Positions 25,070 through 34,417 of a stretch of 64,000 nucleotides of DNA are shown one piece after another. Made by a program: the position numbers and the translations under genes. The DNA lies in NCBI RefSeq assembly GCF_024652905.1, contig NZ_CP102428.1, forward strand, positions 3,642,001-3,706,000, read 5' to 3'. The first letter of the stretch is position 1; the number at the start of each line of letters is the position of its first letter. The DNA comes from Pseudomonas oryzihabitans (GTDB lineage: Bacteria; Pseudomonadota; Gammaproteobacteria; Pseudomonadales; Pseudomonadaceae). The notes beneath the pieces were generated by a model. The model was given only the letters and a program-made list of their open reading frames with translations. It was not told the DNA's origin and ran no database searches.

Positions 25070-26419
25070 ATGGAACAAACCAGCGGTCGCATCCTCCTCG
25101 TGGACGACGAAGCCGCCATCCTGCGGACCTTTCGTTTCTGTCTGGAAGACGCCGGCTACAGCGTGGCCACGGCCAACAGCGCGGCTCAGGCCGAAGCCCT
25201 GCTCTTGCGGCAGGTCTACGATCTCTGCTTTCTCGATCTGCGCCTGGGTGCGGACAACGGTCTGGACGTGCTGCAGCAGATGCGTATCCAGGCGCCCTGG
25301 ATGCGGGTAGTGATCGTCACCGCCCATTCGGCCATCGATACCGCGGTGGACGCCATGCAGGCCGGCGCCGCCGACTACCTGGTGAAACCCTGCAGCCCCG
25401 ATCAGTTGCGCATGGCCGCGGCCAAGCAGCTGGAATTCCGCCAGCTCTCGGCGCGCCTGGAAGCCCTCGAAGGCGAGGTGCGCAAGTCCAGCGCCGGTCT
25501 GGACTCGCGCAGCCCGACAATGATGAGCATCCTGGAAACCGCCCGGCAGGTCGCCACCACCGACGCCAACGTGCTGATCCTCGGTGAATCCGGCTCCGGC
25601 AAGGGCGAACTGGCCAGGGCCATCCACGCCTGGAGTCGGCGCGCCAAGAAGACCTTCGTCACCATCAACTGCCCGTCGCTGTCCGCGGACCTGATGGAAA
25701 GCGAGATGTTCGGCCATACCCGTGGCGCCTTCACCGGGGCCAGCGAGAGCACCCTCGGCCGGGTCAGCCAGGCCGATGGCGGCACCCTCTTTCTCGATGA
25801 GATCGGTGACTTCCCCCTGGCCCTGCAGCCCAAGCTGCTGCGTTTCATCCAGGACAAGGAATACGAGCGCGTCGGCGATCCGGTGACGCGCCGTGCCGAC
25901 GTGCGCATCCTCGCCGCCACCAACCGCAACCTGGAACAGATGGTGGCGGAAAACGAATTCCGCGAAGACCTGCTCTATCGCCTCAACGTCATCGTGCTCA
26001 CCCTGCCGCCGCTGCGCGAACGCAAGGAAGACATCGTCGATCTCGCCGAGCGTTTCCTTGCCCGTTTCGTCAAGGACTACAACCGTCCTGCCCATGGCTT
26101 CAGCGAGGCGGCCCTGGAGGCCCTGCGCAACTATGGCTGGCCGGGCAACGTCCGCGAGCTGCGCAACGTCATCGAACGGGCCAGCATCATCTGTGGCCAG
26201 GATTTGGTGGACGTCAATCACCTGGGCCTGGGTGACAGCCCGGCCACCAGCAGCGCCGCCAGCGCGCCGCGGGTCGGCGAGGCGCTGAGTCTGGAGGCCC
26301 TGGAGCGCGCCCACATCGCCGCGGTGATGGCCACCAGCGAGACCCTCGACCAGGCCGCCAAGACCCTGGGCATCGACGCCTCCACGCTCTATCGAAAACG
26401 TAAGCAGTACGGGCTATGA
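25070..26419 (+). CDS. algB: NtrC-family response regulator AlgB
   Basis: 449 residues, the length of P. aeruginosa AlgB. Receiver domain (about 8-120) with phospho-acceptor Asp56 in CFLDLRLG; AAA+ domain (about 145-380) with Walker A GESGSGKGE and the sigma-54 contact loop GAFTGAS; C-terminal Fis-type HTH (about 410-448). AlgB controls alginate and other exoproduct genes. The KinB kinase gene overlaps its last bases by 4. The gene lies opposite a sigma-54-driven small operon, which makes that operon a candidate target. Confidence 0.95.
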   Translation: MEQTSGRILLVDDEAAILRTFRFCLEDAGYSVATANSAAQAEALLLRQVYDLCFLDLRLGADNGLDVLQQMRIQAPWMRVVIVTAHSAIDTAVDAMQAGAADYLVKPCSPDQLRMAAAKQLEFRQLSARLEALEGEVRKSSAGLDSRSPTMMSILETARQVATTDANVLILGESGSGKGELARAIHAWSRRAKKTFVTINCPSLSADLMESEMFGHTRGAFTGASESTLGRVSQADGGTLFLDEIGDFPLALQPKLLRFIQDKEYERVGDPVTRRADVRILAATNRNLEQMVAENEFREDLLYRLNVIVLTLPPLRERKEDIVDLAERFLARFVKDYNRPAHGFSEAALEALRNYGWPGNVRELRNVIERASIICGQDLVDVNHLGLGDSPATSSAASAPRVGEALSLEALERAHIAAVMATSETLDQAAKTLGIDASTLYRKRKQYGL

Positions 26420-28206
26420 AACTGCCTATCAAGCTGCACACCCGCCTCTTTCTCAGCATCTCCGCGCTGATCGCCGTGGCCCTCATCGGGCTGCTGGTGG
26501 GCCTGGTAAGCGTGCTGCACCTGGCCCGCGAGCAGAGCGTCCAGACCCGCAGCAACCTGGATTTCATCAACCTGACGTTGAACATGCGCCAGGAGCTGAG
26601 CAACAGCCTGTTCCAGATGCTCGATGGCGCTCCGGATCGACAATCCCTGGTCGCCGCCCAGCAACGCTTCGAGCAGAATCTGCAACTGGTCCAGGGCGAG
26701 ATGCACAAGCCCGAACAGCTGGCCGTGCTGGAAGACGTCAAGCAACGCTATGAGCGCTTCGCCGATTACCTGCGGTCGCCGCCGGGCGGTTACAACCAGT
26801 TGCGCGCCGACCCGGGTTTCCAGCAGACCCTCGACGCCTTGCGCAATCGCATCTACGACCTGCAGAAAAGCTATGTGGTGACCCTGGAGCGCATGCAGGA
26901 CGAGGCCCATGACCGGGCGGTGATCATCGCCATGCTGCTGGCGCTGATCGGCGTGGCCATCCTGGTCACCGGGGTGGTAACCGCCAACGGCATCGCGCGG
27001 CGCTTCACCGGTCCCATCGACGGCCTGGCCAAGGCCGCCGAGCGCATCAGCCAGGGCAATTTCGACGTCCAGCTGCCCACCTCCCAGATCGCCGAATTCA
27101 CCCTGCTCAGTCGTCGCTTCGGCAACATGGCCCAGGCCCTGCACCGTCTCAGCCAGACCAATGTCGAGGCCTTGGTGGCGGGGCAACGGCGCTTGCAGGC
27201 GGTGCTCGACAGCATCGACTACGGCCTGGTGATCCTCGATCCCCAGGGCAACATCGAGCACGCCAACCCGGTGGCCTGCCGCCAGTTGGGCTGGAACGAG
27301 AACCACCTGGGCGAATCCCTGATCGCCGCCCTGGAACGCCCGGAAATCGAAGCGAGCGTGCAACGGGTGCTGGCCGGTGGCGCCCTGGATGCAGCGCCCG
27401 AGGACCTGGAGATCCGCGTCGACGACGAGGTGCGGCTGCTGGCCTGGAGTCTGACCCCGGTCAACCACGCCGACGGCCGCAGCGTCGGGGCGCTCATGGT
27501 GCTGCGCGATGTCACCGAGCAGCGCGCCTTCGATCGGGTGCGCAACGAATTCGTCCTGCGCGCCTCCCACGAACTGCGCACTCCGGTCACCGGCATGCAC
27601 ATGGCCTTTGGTCTGCTACGGGAACGCCTCAAGGTGGCGCCGGACTCCCGCGAGGCCTTTCTGCTGCAGACGGTGGACGAGGAAACCCATCGCCTGGTGC
27701 AGCTGATCAACGACCTGCTGGACTATTCCCGCCACCAGAGTGGCCTGCAGCGCCCGGAAAAGCTGCCGAGCGAAATCGGCGAATTGCTGGAGGCAGCCCG
27801 TGGTCGTCATGCCGACGAGGCCCGCGAGCGCGATGTCGAGCTGGCCGTCGAATTGCTGCACACGCCGCTGCCGCGGGTCAGCCTGGATCCCAAACAACTG
27901 GGCCGGGTGTTCGACAACCTGCTGAGCAATGCCCTGCGCCATACTCCGGCCGGCGGTCGTATCGTCATCCAGGCCTTGCGCCAGAACGATCAGCTGCTGA
28001 TGGCGGTGCAGGACAATGGCGAAGGCATCGCCTATGCCCAGCAGGGCCGAGTGTTCGAGCCCTTCGTGCAGATCGGTAGCCAGAAGGGCGGCGCCGGCCT
28101 GGGCCTGGCCCTGTGCAAGGAAATCATCCGCCAGCACGGTGGCCGCATCGGCGTGGTCTCCCGCCCCGGCCAAGGCACCCAGATCTTCATGACCCTGCCG
28201 ACCTGA
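26416..28206 (+). CDS. kinB: Sensor histidine kinase KinB
   Basis: 596 residues. Two transmembrane helices (about 12-35 and 165-190) bracket a periplasmic sensor domain; HAMP, PAS, HisKA and HATPase domains follow. The phospho-acceptor His in RASHELRTPVTGM is residue 385, the position known for P. aeruginosa KinB. The ATP lid GGAGLGLALCKEI is intact. KinB modifies AlgB and through it alginate and virulence traits. Translational coupling with algB is shown by the ATGA overlap. Confidence 0.95.
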   Translation: MKLPIKLHTRLFLSISALIAVALIGLLVGLVSVLHLAREQSVQTRSNLDFINLTLNMRQELSNSLFQMLDGAPDRQSLVAAQQRFEQNLQLVQGEMHKPEQLAVLEDVKQRYERFADYLRSPPGGYNQLRADPGFQQTLDALRNRIYDLQKSYVVTLERMQDEAHDRAVIIAMLLALIGVAILVTGVVTANGIARRFTGPIDGLAKAAERISQGNFDVQLPTSQIAEFTLLSRRFGNMAQALHRLSQTNVEALVAGQRRLQAVLDSIDYGLVILDPQGNIEHANPVACRQLGWNENHLGESLIAALERPEIEASVQRVLAGGALDAAPEDLEIRVDDEVRLLAWSLTPVNHADGRSVGALMVLRDVTEQRAFDRVRNEFVLRASHELRTPVTGMHMAFGLLRERLKVAPDSREAFLLQTVDEETHRLVQLINDLLDYSRHQSGLQRPEKLPSEIGELLEAARGRHADEARERDVELAVELLHTPLPRVSLDPKQLGRVFDNLLSNALRHTPAGGRIVIQALRQNDQLLMAVQDNGEGIAYAQQGRVFEPFVQIGSQKGGAGLGLALCKEIIRQHGGRIGVVSRPGQGTQIFMTLPT

Positions 28207-28220
28207 GCCAAGCGGTACGG

Positions 28221-28699
28221 GCCGCCGTAGGTTGGGTTGAGCGCAGCGAAGCCCAACGGTGCGTAGCTCGAATCCGCTTTGTTGGGCTTCGCCGATAGAG
28301 CCGTCTCAACCCAACCTACGGTCTAGCCCCCTCTCCTTTCGGGAGAGCCGCCGTAGGTTGGGTTGAGCGCAGTGAAGCCCAACGGTGCCCAGCTCGAATC
28401 CGCTTTGTTGGGCTTCGCCGATAGAGCCGTCTCAACCCAACCTACGGTCTAGCCCCCTCTCCTTTCGGGAGAGCCGCCGTAGGTTGGGTTGAGCGCAGCG
28501 AAGCCCAACGGTGCCCAGATCGAATCCGCTTTGTTGGGCTTCGCCGATAGAGCCGTCTCAACCCAACCTACGATCTAGCCGCCTCTCCTTTCGGGAGAGC
28601 CGCCGTAGGTTGGGTTGAGCGCAGCGAAGCCCAACGGTGCCCGGATCGAATCCCTGTTGTTGGGCTTCGCCAATGGAGTCGTCTCAACCCAACCTACGG
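28221..28699. repeat. Four tandem copies of a 126-bp palindromic unit
   Basis: Units start at 28221, 28347, 28473 and 28599. Each begins GCCGCCGTAGGTTGGGTTGA, contains AAGCCCAAC and GTTGGGCTTCG in inverted order, and ends CTCAACCCAACCTACG, so each can fold into a long stem. Three unit boundaries also carry CTCTCCTTTCGGGAGAG. The array fills the space between the convergent kinB and FGGY-kinase stops. Confidence 0.85.
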
Positions 28700-28702
28700 T
28701 CT

Positions 28703-30175
28703 CTACAGCAGCGTTCGCGCCAGGGCCTGGCGCCAACCGGCGTAGAGCTCGGGTACGGCATTAGCCCGCGGCTCATAGCGGCGACGTGGCCGTTCGAGAT
28801 CGGCCAGGGCCGCGGCGTCCTGCCACCAGCCGAGGGCATGGCCGGCCAGATGGGCGGCGCCCAGCGCCGAGACCTCCGGCGACAGGCTGCAGATCACCGG
28901 CCGCTGCAAGAGATCGGCCTGGAATTGCAGCAGCCATTCGTTGCGCGTGGCGCCGCCATCCACCCAGAGTTCGTCCAAAGGCGCCGGACTGTCCTGCTGC
29001 ATGGCGTCGAAGACGTCGCGGATCTGGTAGGCGATGGCTTCCAGCGCCGCGCGCATCAGGTGCGCCCGCCCGCAGTTCTCGGCCAGACCGCAGAACAGCC
29101 CACGGGCTTCGGCCCGCCAGTGCGGCGCGCCCAGGCCTCCCAGCGCCGGGACGAAATAGACGCCACCGTTGTCCGGCAGCGCCGCGGCTTCCGCGGCCAG
29201 GGTCTCCAGCTCTCCGGCCCCGCCCAGCAGGCGCGCGGTCCAGCCCACGGCGGCGCCGGTGTGGATGATGTTGCCTTCCAGGGCAAAGGTCGGGGTATCC
29301 CCCAGGCGCCAGGCCAGGGTGGTGGCCAGGCCATGGGCGGACACCACCGGCTCGGCGATGGGTGTCATCAGCGAAGAACCCGTGCCCAGGGTGGCCTTGA
29401 CCTTGCCCGGGACGAAACCGCCCTGGCCGAACAGGGCCGCATGGGAATCGCCGATCATGGCCAGGATCGGCAGACCGGCCGGTAACGGACCCTGGGCACG
29501 GGTCTCGCCAAAGTAGCCGGCACTGGGCCGGATCTCCGGCAGCGCCGCCCGCGGGATGTCAAAGAGATTCAGCAGCTGTGGGTCCCAGTCGCCGCCGCGC
29601 AGGTCGAGCAACTGGGTACGGGCCGCGTTGGCCGCGTCGATGAGAAAGCTGGCGCCGCCGCTGAGTTGCCAGAGCAGCCAGCTGTCCACGGTGCCCAGGC
29701 AGATGTCGCCGGCGGCGGCGCGGGCCGTGCCGTCGGGGATCTGCTCGAGCAGCCAGCGCCATTTGCCGGCGGAAAACATCGGATCCAGCGCCAGGCCGCT
29801 GCGCTGCAGGATCGTCTCGCCGTGACCGGCGGCGTGCAGGGCCTCGCACTGCGGCTGGGATCTCTTGCACTGCCAGCTCACCAGCGGACCGAGCAACTGA
29901 CCGCTGCCGCGCTCCCAGGCCAGGGCGGATTCGCGCTGGTTGCTGATGGCGATGGCCGCCAGGGGCGCGTCCGTCTGCGCCAGGCAGTCGCCGATGGCGC
30001 CCTGCAGGGCCTGCCAGATGGCCAGGGGATCCTGCTCGGCATAGCCCGCCTGGGGATGCTGGACGGTGAGCGGCCGGGAACCCCGGGCCACGACTCGCCC
30101 GGCGCGATCCACCAGGATCGCCTTGGCATTGGTGGTGCCCTCGTCGAGGGCGAGGATCAGCGGTTCGGCGGCCAT
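28703..30175 (-). CDS. FGGY-family carbohydrate kinase
   Basis: 490 residues starting MAAEPLILALDEGTTNAKAI, with the N-terminal ATP-binding signature DEGTTNAK and AISNQRESALAWER, closest in pattern to glycerol kinase and xylulokinase. The C-terminal part has GTGSSLMTPIAE and WVDGGATRNEWLLQFQ, the second FGGY signature. It phosphorylates a sugar or polyol at the expense of ATP. It ends a minus-strand operon after the split transketolase, so the substrate is probably a ketose that becomes a transketolase donor. Confidence 0.9.
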   Translation of the reverse strand: MAAEPLILALDEGTTNAKAILVDRAGRVVARGSRPLTVQHPQAGYAEQDPLAIWQALQGAIGDCLAQTDAPLAAIAISNQRESALAWERGSGQLLGPLVSWQCKRSQPQCEALHAAGHGETILQRSGLALDPMFSAGKWRWLLEQIPDGTARAAAGDICLGTVDSWLLWQLSGGASFLIDAANAARTQLLDLRGGDWDPQLLNLFDIPRAALPEIRPSAGYFGETRAQGPLPAGLPILAMIGDSHAALFGQGGFVPGKVKATLGTGSSLMTPIAEPVVSAHGLATTLAWRLGDTPTFALEGNIIHTGAAVGWTARLLGGAGELETLAAEAAALPDNGGVYFVPALGGLGAPHWRAEARGLFCGLAENCGRAHLMRAALEAIAYQIRDVFDAMQQDSPAPLDELWVDGGATRNEWLLQFQADLLQRPVICSLSPEVSALGAAHLAGHALGWWQDAAALADLERPRRRYEPRANAVPELYAGWRQALARTLL

Positions 30176-30215
30176 GGCAGCTCCTGTTGTTGTTCTTGTC
30201 CTAGGCGCCGGCGTA

Positions 30216-31172
30216 TCAGCGCAGGCGCTGCACCGCAGCGACGATACCGGCAGCGTCGATGCCGTGCTTGGCGCGGGTCGGCCCGCGCGCGCCGGCGGCA
30301 GCATACTCGCCATCGGCGATGCCCAGGCGAATCAGCGGCACGCCCAGGGCGGCCTCGGCCATGACCTCGGCCACCAGACTGCCCACCCCGCCGTTGGCAT
30401 TGTGTTCTTCCACCGTGACCACCCCGTCGCGGGCGGCGCAGAGGGCTTCCAGCAGGGCTTCACGCTGTAGCGGACGGATCGACGACAGGTTGATCACCTG
30501 GGCACTGATGCCCTGCTCGGCCAGCAACCGGGCGGCGTCCACCGCCTCATGGACCACCGAGCCCAGGGCCACCAGGCTGACGTCGTGTCCCTGGCGCAGC
30601 ACGTCGACCTGACCGGGGACGAAGCGATAGTCGGGGCCGTGCAGATCGGGCAGCGCCTTGCCATCCAGGCGGACATAGACCGGGCCGTCGTGGGCCAGGG
30701 CGTGCTCGACGATCTGCCGGCACTCGGCGCCGTCGGCCGGGGCATAGATTTCCACGTTGCCGAAGCCGCGCATCACGGCGATGTCGTCGAGGCTGTGGTG
30801 GGTACTGGCCAGGGGGCCGTAGCTGGCCCCGGCGTTGAGGCCGAACATCTTGACGTTGGACCTGTTGTAGCAGACGTCCACCTTGACCTGCTCGTTGGCG
30901 CGGGAGATCAGGAAGGGCGCGGCGTTGCAGGTCACCGCCACCTTGCCGGCCAGGCCCAGGCCAGCCGCCACCCCGACCAGGGTCTGCTCGGCGATGCCGA
31001 CGTTGACCAGGCGCTCGGGGAAGCGTTTGACGAAAGGACCGATCTTGGCCGTGGAGGTGGAATCGCTGACCACCGGCACCAGGTCGACGCCAGCGTCCAC
31101 CGCGGCGATGAAGGCCTCGACCATGACGCTGGCGAGATGGGCTTCGCCCGGGGTCTGGGTATCAGTGGCCAT
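30216..31172 (-). CDS. Transketolase, C-terminal (pyrimidine-binding) subunit
   Basis: 318 residues. It carries the pyrimidine-binding and C-terminal domains of transketolase: STSTAKIGPFVKRFPERLVN and NVGIAEQTLVGVAAGLGLAG contain the catalytic Glu region (GIAEQ). The N-terminal subunit is the next gene upstream, overlapping by 11 bp. Split transketolases of this type act in dedicated pathways rather than the pentose-phosphate cycle. Its own initiation depends on the overlap. Confidence 0.92.
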   Translation of the reverse strand: MATDTQTPGEAHLASVMVEAFIAAVDAGVDLVPVVSDSTSTAKIGPFVKRFPERLVNVGIAEQTLVGVAAGLGLAGKVAVTCNAAPFLISRANEQVKVDVCYNRSNVKMFGLNAGASYGPLASTHHSLDDIAVMRGFGNVEIYAPADGAECRQIVEHALAHDGPVYVRLDGKALPDLHGPDYRFVPGQVDVLRQGHDVSLVALGSVVHEAVDAARLLAEQGISAQVINLSSIRPLQREALLEALCAARDGVVTVEEHNANGGVGSLVAEVMAEAALGVPLIRLGIADGEYAAAGARGPTRAKHGIDAAGIVAAVQRLR

Positions 31173-31998
31173 GGTCGAGCTCCTCCAGTGCAGCGGCGAT
31201 CTCGTCGCCCTTGGGCACCCGGTGGTGCCATTCGGGTTTGCCCTCGATGAAGGAAACCCCCTTGCCTTTGACGGTATTGGCGATCAGCACCTGGGGCTGG
31301 CCGCGGTGATCGCGCAGCGCTTCCAGGGTCTCCACCAGCTGGGCCACGTCGTTGCCATCGCACTCGACCACATGGAAGCCGAAGGCGCGCCACTTCTCGG
31401 CCAGGGGCTCCAGCGGCAGGATCTCGGCGGTGGGGCCGGCCAGTTGCAGGCGGTTGTGGTCGACGATCACCGTGAGGTTGTCCAGCCGGTACTTGGCGGC
31501 GGTCAGCGCCGACTCCCAGTTGGAGCCCTCGCCCAGCTCGCCATCGCCGGTCAGCACATAGACGCGGCGCGGACTGCCATCGCGCTGGGCGGCCAGGGCG
31601 ATGCCGGTGGCGACCGGCAGGCCATGACCGAGGGCGCCGGTGTTGAGTTCGATGCCGGGGGTCTTCTGCCGTACTGGATGACCCGGCAGGTGGGAATCGA
31701 AGTGCTGGTAGGTGTCGAGCCATTCCGGCGGGAAGTAGCCGGCTTCGGCCAGGCAGCAGTAGAGGCCGCCGACGCCGTGGCCCTTGCTCTGGATGTAGAT
31801 GTCGCGCTGGGGATCGGCGAGGCGTTCCGGGGCGACGTCGAGCAGGCGGAAATAGAGGGTGGCGAGGATGTCGGTCTCCGACAGATCCGCCCCGGTATGG
31901 CCGCCGGCAGGCGAGCCGGCGTTGAGCTGGATGACGCGCCGGCGGATCAGCCGGGCCTTTTCGCGAATCTGCGCGACGTCGTACTGGAACGGATTCAT
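31162..31998 (-). CDS. Transketolase, N-terminal (TPP-binding) subunit
   Basis: 278 residues. Thiamine diphosphate binding is shown by GDGELGEGSNWESALTAAKY followed by the DHN segment, with Mg ligands in place. A second hallmark is NTGALGHGLPVATGIALA. The subunit lacks the C-terminal two domains, which the overlapping downstream gene supplies. It is the first gene of the minus-strand operon, divergent from an RbsC-like permease across a 336-bp regulatory region. Confidence 0.92.
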   Translation of the reverse strand: MNPFQYDVAQIREKARLIRRRVIQLNAGSPAGGHTGADLSETDILATLYFRLLDVAPERLADPQRDIYIQSKGHGVGGLYCCLAEAGYFPPEWLDTYQHFDSHLPGHPVRQKTPGIELNTGALGHGLPVATGIALAAQRDGSPRRVYVLTGDGELGEGSNWESALTAAKYRLDNLTVIVDHNRLQLAGPTAEILPLEPLAEKWRAFGFHVVECDGNDVAQLVETLEALRDHRGQPQVLIANTVKGKGVSFIEGKPEWHHRVPKGDEIAAALEELDHGH

Positions 31999-32334
31999 CA
32001 GGCGACCCCCTCGGGTATCCGAAGCTGCAGTGGAGCAGACGCCTGCCGAGGTTTCAGTGGGCGTCTTATGAATATTTATTCGTCACTGAAAATATATTTA
32101 TCATTTAGACCCCAATCCGCAGGGTCGTCAATAGCCAGGAAAGGCCATTGGCGATCTGGCGAGCGGATAGAATGCGTGGCGGGATGCGGGATTGCCGAAG
32201 CCATCGCGTTCGGCATACAGCGATGAAAAGGCGCTTGACTTCCACCCGGAACAGGCGGAGTCTGAATTAAAAATCAGGCACGCATAAATATTCAAGCGAG
32301 CCCTACACAAGAACAATAACCTCAGGAGAAGCTC
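31999..32334. promoter_or_regulatory. Divergent control region of the polyol/ketose locus
   Basis: 336 bp without a gene, AT-richer than the flanks. TGAATATTTAT (32069-32079) recurs in inverted orientation as ATAAATATTCA (32284-32294), and a further ATATTTAT lies at 32093-32100. The three sites flank both divergent starts and are candidate operators for the SorC-family regulator encoded at 37891-38841. Confidence 0.5.
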
Positions 32335-33330
32335 GTGGACGCCAAAGCCCCGATCGCCTCGCCACCCGCCAAGCCCCTCGCCCGCCTGGCGCTACGCCTG
32401 CCCCGCAACGTCGGCGGTCCGCTGATCGGTCTGGCGCTGCTGATCGCCGTGTTCTCCTTCGCCTCGGAGTATTTCTTCTCCGTGCGCAACGCCCTCAACA
32501 TCCTCGATCAGGTGACAGTGCTCGGCATCCTGGCCATCGGCATGACCCTGGTCATCGTCATCGGTGGCATCGACCTGTCGGTGGGCTCGGTGCTGGCCTT
32601 TTCCATGATGCTGCTGGGCTGGCTCTATCAGGACATCGGCTGGCCGCTGGGCCTGGCGATTCCCGCGGCCATCCTCGGCGGTCTGGTGTGCGGCCTGGTG
32701 TCGGGAATGCTCATCGCCAAGGCACGGTTGCCCGCCTTCATCGCCACCCTGACCATGATGTCGGTGGCTCGGGGTCTGGCCAACATCCTTACCGACGGCC
32801 GCCAGATCGTCGGCTTTCCGGACTGGTTCACCAGCCTGGCCACGGTACGTCACTTCGGCTTCCTGTCGGTCACCGTCGGCCTCTTCCTGCTGATGCTGCT
32901 GGTGGCCTGGGTCTTCCTGCGCTTTCGCGCCGGTGGCCGCAACCTCTATGCCATGGGCGGCAGCGCCGAGGTGGCGCGGTTGTCGGGCATCAAGGTGCGC
33001 ACCCTCACCATCTGGATCTATGCCCTGAGCGGCGCCCTGGCGGGCCTGGCCGCGGTGGCCATGGCCGCGCGGCTGGATTCGTCGCAGCCCAGCGCCGGCC
33101 TGTCCATGGAGCTGGATGCCATCGCCGCGGTGGTGATCGGCGGTGCCAGCCTCAGCGGCGGCGTCGGCAGCGTCGGGGGCACCCTGGTGGGCGTGCTGAT
33201 CATCGGCGTGCTGCGCAATGGTCTGAATTTGCTGGGGGTCTCGCCCTTCGTGCAGCAGGTGATCATCGGCATCGTCATCGCCCTGGCCGTCACCCTGGAC
33301 ACCCTGCGCCGCCGTAACGGGCAGCGCTAG
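32335..33330 (+). CDS. Sugar ABC transporter permease (RbsC-like)
   Basis: 331 residues with eight to ten transmembrane helices. The family motif GGIDLSVGSVLAFSMML occurs after the third helix and GGASLSGGVGSVGGTLVGVL near the C-terminus. Start is a GTG with a CAGGAG ribosome site 6 bp upstream. It heads the importer operon that also encodes a binding protein and ATPase, and is divergent from the transketolase operon, so it probably imports their substrate. Confidence 0.92.
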   Translation: MDAKAPIASPPAKPLARLALRLPRNVGGPLIGLALLIAVFSFASEYFFSVRNALNILDQVTVLGILAIGMTLVIVIGGIDLSVGSVLAFSMMLLGWLYQDIGWPLGLAIPAAILGGLVCGLVSGMLIAKARLPAFIATLTMMSVARGLANILTDGRQIVGFPDWFTSLATVRHFGFLSVTVGLFLLMLLVAWVFLRFRAGGRNLYAMGGSAEVARLSGIKVRTLTIWIYALSGALAGLAAVAMAARLDSSQPSAGLSMELDAIAAVVIGGASLSGGVGSVGGTLVGVLIIGVLRNGLNLLGVSPFVQQVIIGIVIALAVTLDTLRRRNGQR

Positions 33331-33386
33331 GTCTGCTCTGCTTCGTCTCGTCACCGCAGTACAACAATAACAACGGAGTGCCATCC

Positions 33387-34319
33387 ATGCTGACCCCCAA
33401 GAAGCTGTTGCTCAGTACCCTGTTCGCCGCCATGACCTGCACCGCTGCCTTCAATGCCCAGGCCAAGGAACTCACCGTGGGCCTGGCCGTGGCCAACCTG
33501 CAGGCCGACTTCTTCAATCAGATCAAGCAGGCCGTCGAGGCCGAGGGCAAGGCCAAGGGCATCAAGGTCATCACCGTGGACGCCCAGGGCAACTCGGCGA
33601 CCCAGGTCAACCAGATCCAGGATCTGATCACCCGCCAGGTCGACGCCCTGATCTATATCCCGGCCGGCGCCACCGCCGCCGGTGTCCCGGTCAAGGCGGC
33701 CAAGGCCGCCGGCATCCCGGTGGTGGCGGTGGACCGCAACGCCCCCGATGCCCCGGGTGACACCTTCATCGCCAGCGACAGCGTCGCCGCCGCCCGCACC
33801 CTGGCCGAATACGTCGGCAAGGTCACCGAAGGCAAGGGCCGCGTAGCCATCCTCCAGGGCCAGATCGGCACCACGCCGGAAAACGATCGCGCCAAGGGCT
33901 TTGCCGAAGGCCTGGCCAAGTTTCCCGAGCTGAAGGTGGTGGCCCAGCAGCCTGCCGAGTGGGCCCAGGACAAGGGCTTCGCCGTGGCCCAGGACATGCT
34001 CCAGCGTGACCCCAACATCAACGTCTTCTTTGGTCGCGCCGACGCCATGGCCCTTGGCGCTGCCCAGGCGGTCAAGGTGGCCAACCTCGATCATCCGGTG
34101 ACCATCGTCGGCTTCGACGGCGACGTGGCCGGTCTCAAGGCGGTGGCCGCCGGCACCCTGTCCGCCACCATGACCCAGCAGACTCGCAAGATGGGTCGCA
34201 TGGCCCTGGAATCGGCGGTGGCGCTCAAGGAAGGCAAGCAGCTGCCCAAGGAGCAGTTGCAGGAGGCGATCCTGACCACCAAGGATAACGTCGCCCCCTT
34301 CATTGAGAACCATCCGTAA
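33387..34319 (+). CDS. Sugar ABC transporter substrate-binding protein (RbsB-like)
   Basis: 310 residues after setting the start at ATG 33387, 9 bp from a CGGAG ribosome site; an in-frame GTG 9 bp earlier abuts that site. Signal peptide ends near AFNAQA. The mature protein shows the type I periplasmic fold: LTVGLAVANLQADFFNQIK, then VVAVDRNAPDAPGDTFIASD and VTIVGFDGDVAGLKAV. It captures a sugar or polyol in the periplasm for the RbsC/RbsA transporter. Ligand unknown. Confidence 0.92.
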   Translation: MLTPKKLLLSTLFAAMTCTAAFNAQAKELTVGLAVANLQADFFNQIKQAVEAEGKAKGIKVITVDAQGNSATQVNQIQDLITRQVDALIYIPAGATAAGVPVKAAKAAGIPVVAVDRNAPDAPGDTFIASDSVAAARTLAEYVGKVTEGKGRVAILQGQIGTTPENDRAKGFAEGLAKFPELKVVAQQPAEWAQDKGFAVAQDMLQRDPNINVFFGRADAMALGAAQAVKVANLDHPVTIVGFDGDVAGLKAVAAGTLSATMTQQTRKMGRMALESAVALKEGKQLPKEQLQEAILTTKDNVAPFIENHP

Positions 34320-34332
34320 CAGTAGGACCAGT

Positions 34333-34349
34333 GGCGGGCAGCGCCCGCC
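34333..34349 (+). other. Short perfect stem-loop between binding-protein and ATPase genes
   Basis: GGCGGGC-AGC-GCCCGCC. Stem-loops at this position commonly protect the abundant binding-protein mRNA segment from 3' decay and lower ATPase expression. No T-run follows. Confidence 0.5.
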
Positions 34350-34417
34350 GCATCCAGCCCATGCCTTATGTGCCTTGCAATGGAGGCACCGCTTCAGTTC
34401 CCCCCTTCGGAGGCCCC

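Noticed and set aside
28221-28699. Possible CRISPR array
   Set aside because: The whole 126-bp unit is conserved, with no unique spacers of constant length and no cas genes nearby.
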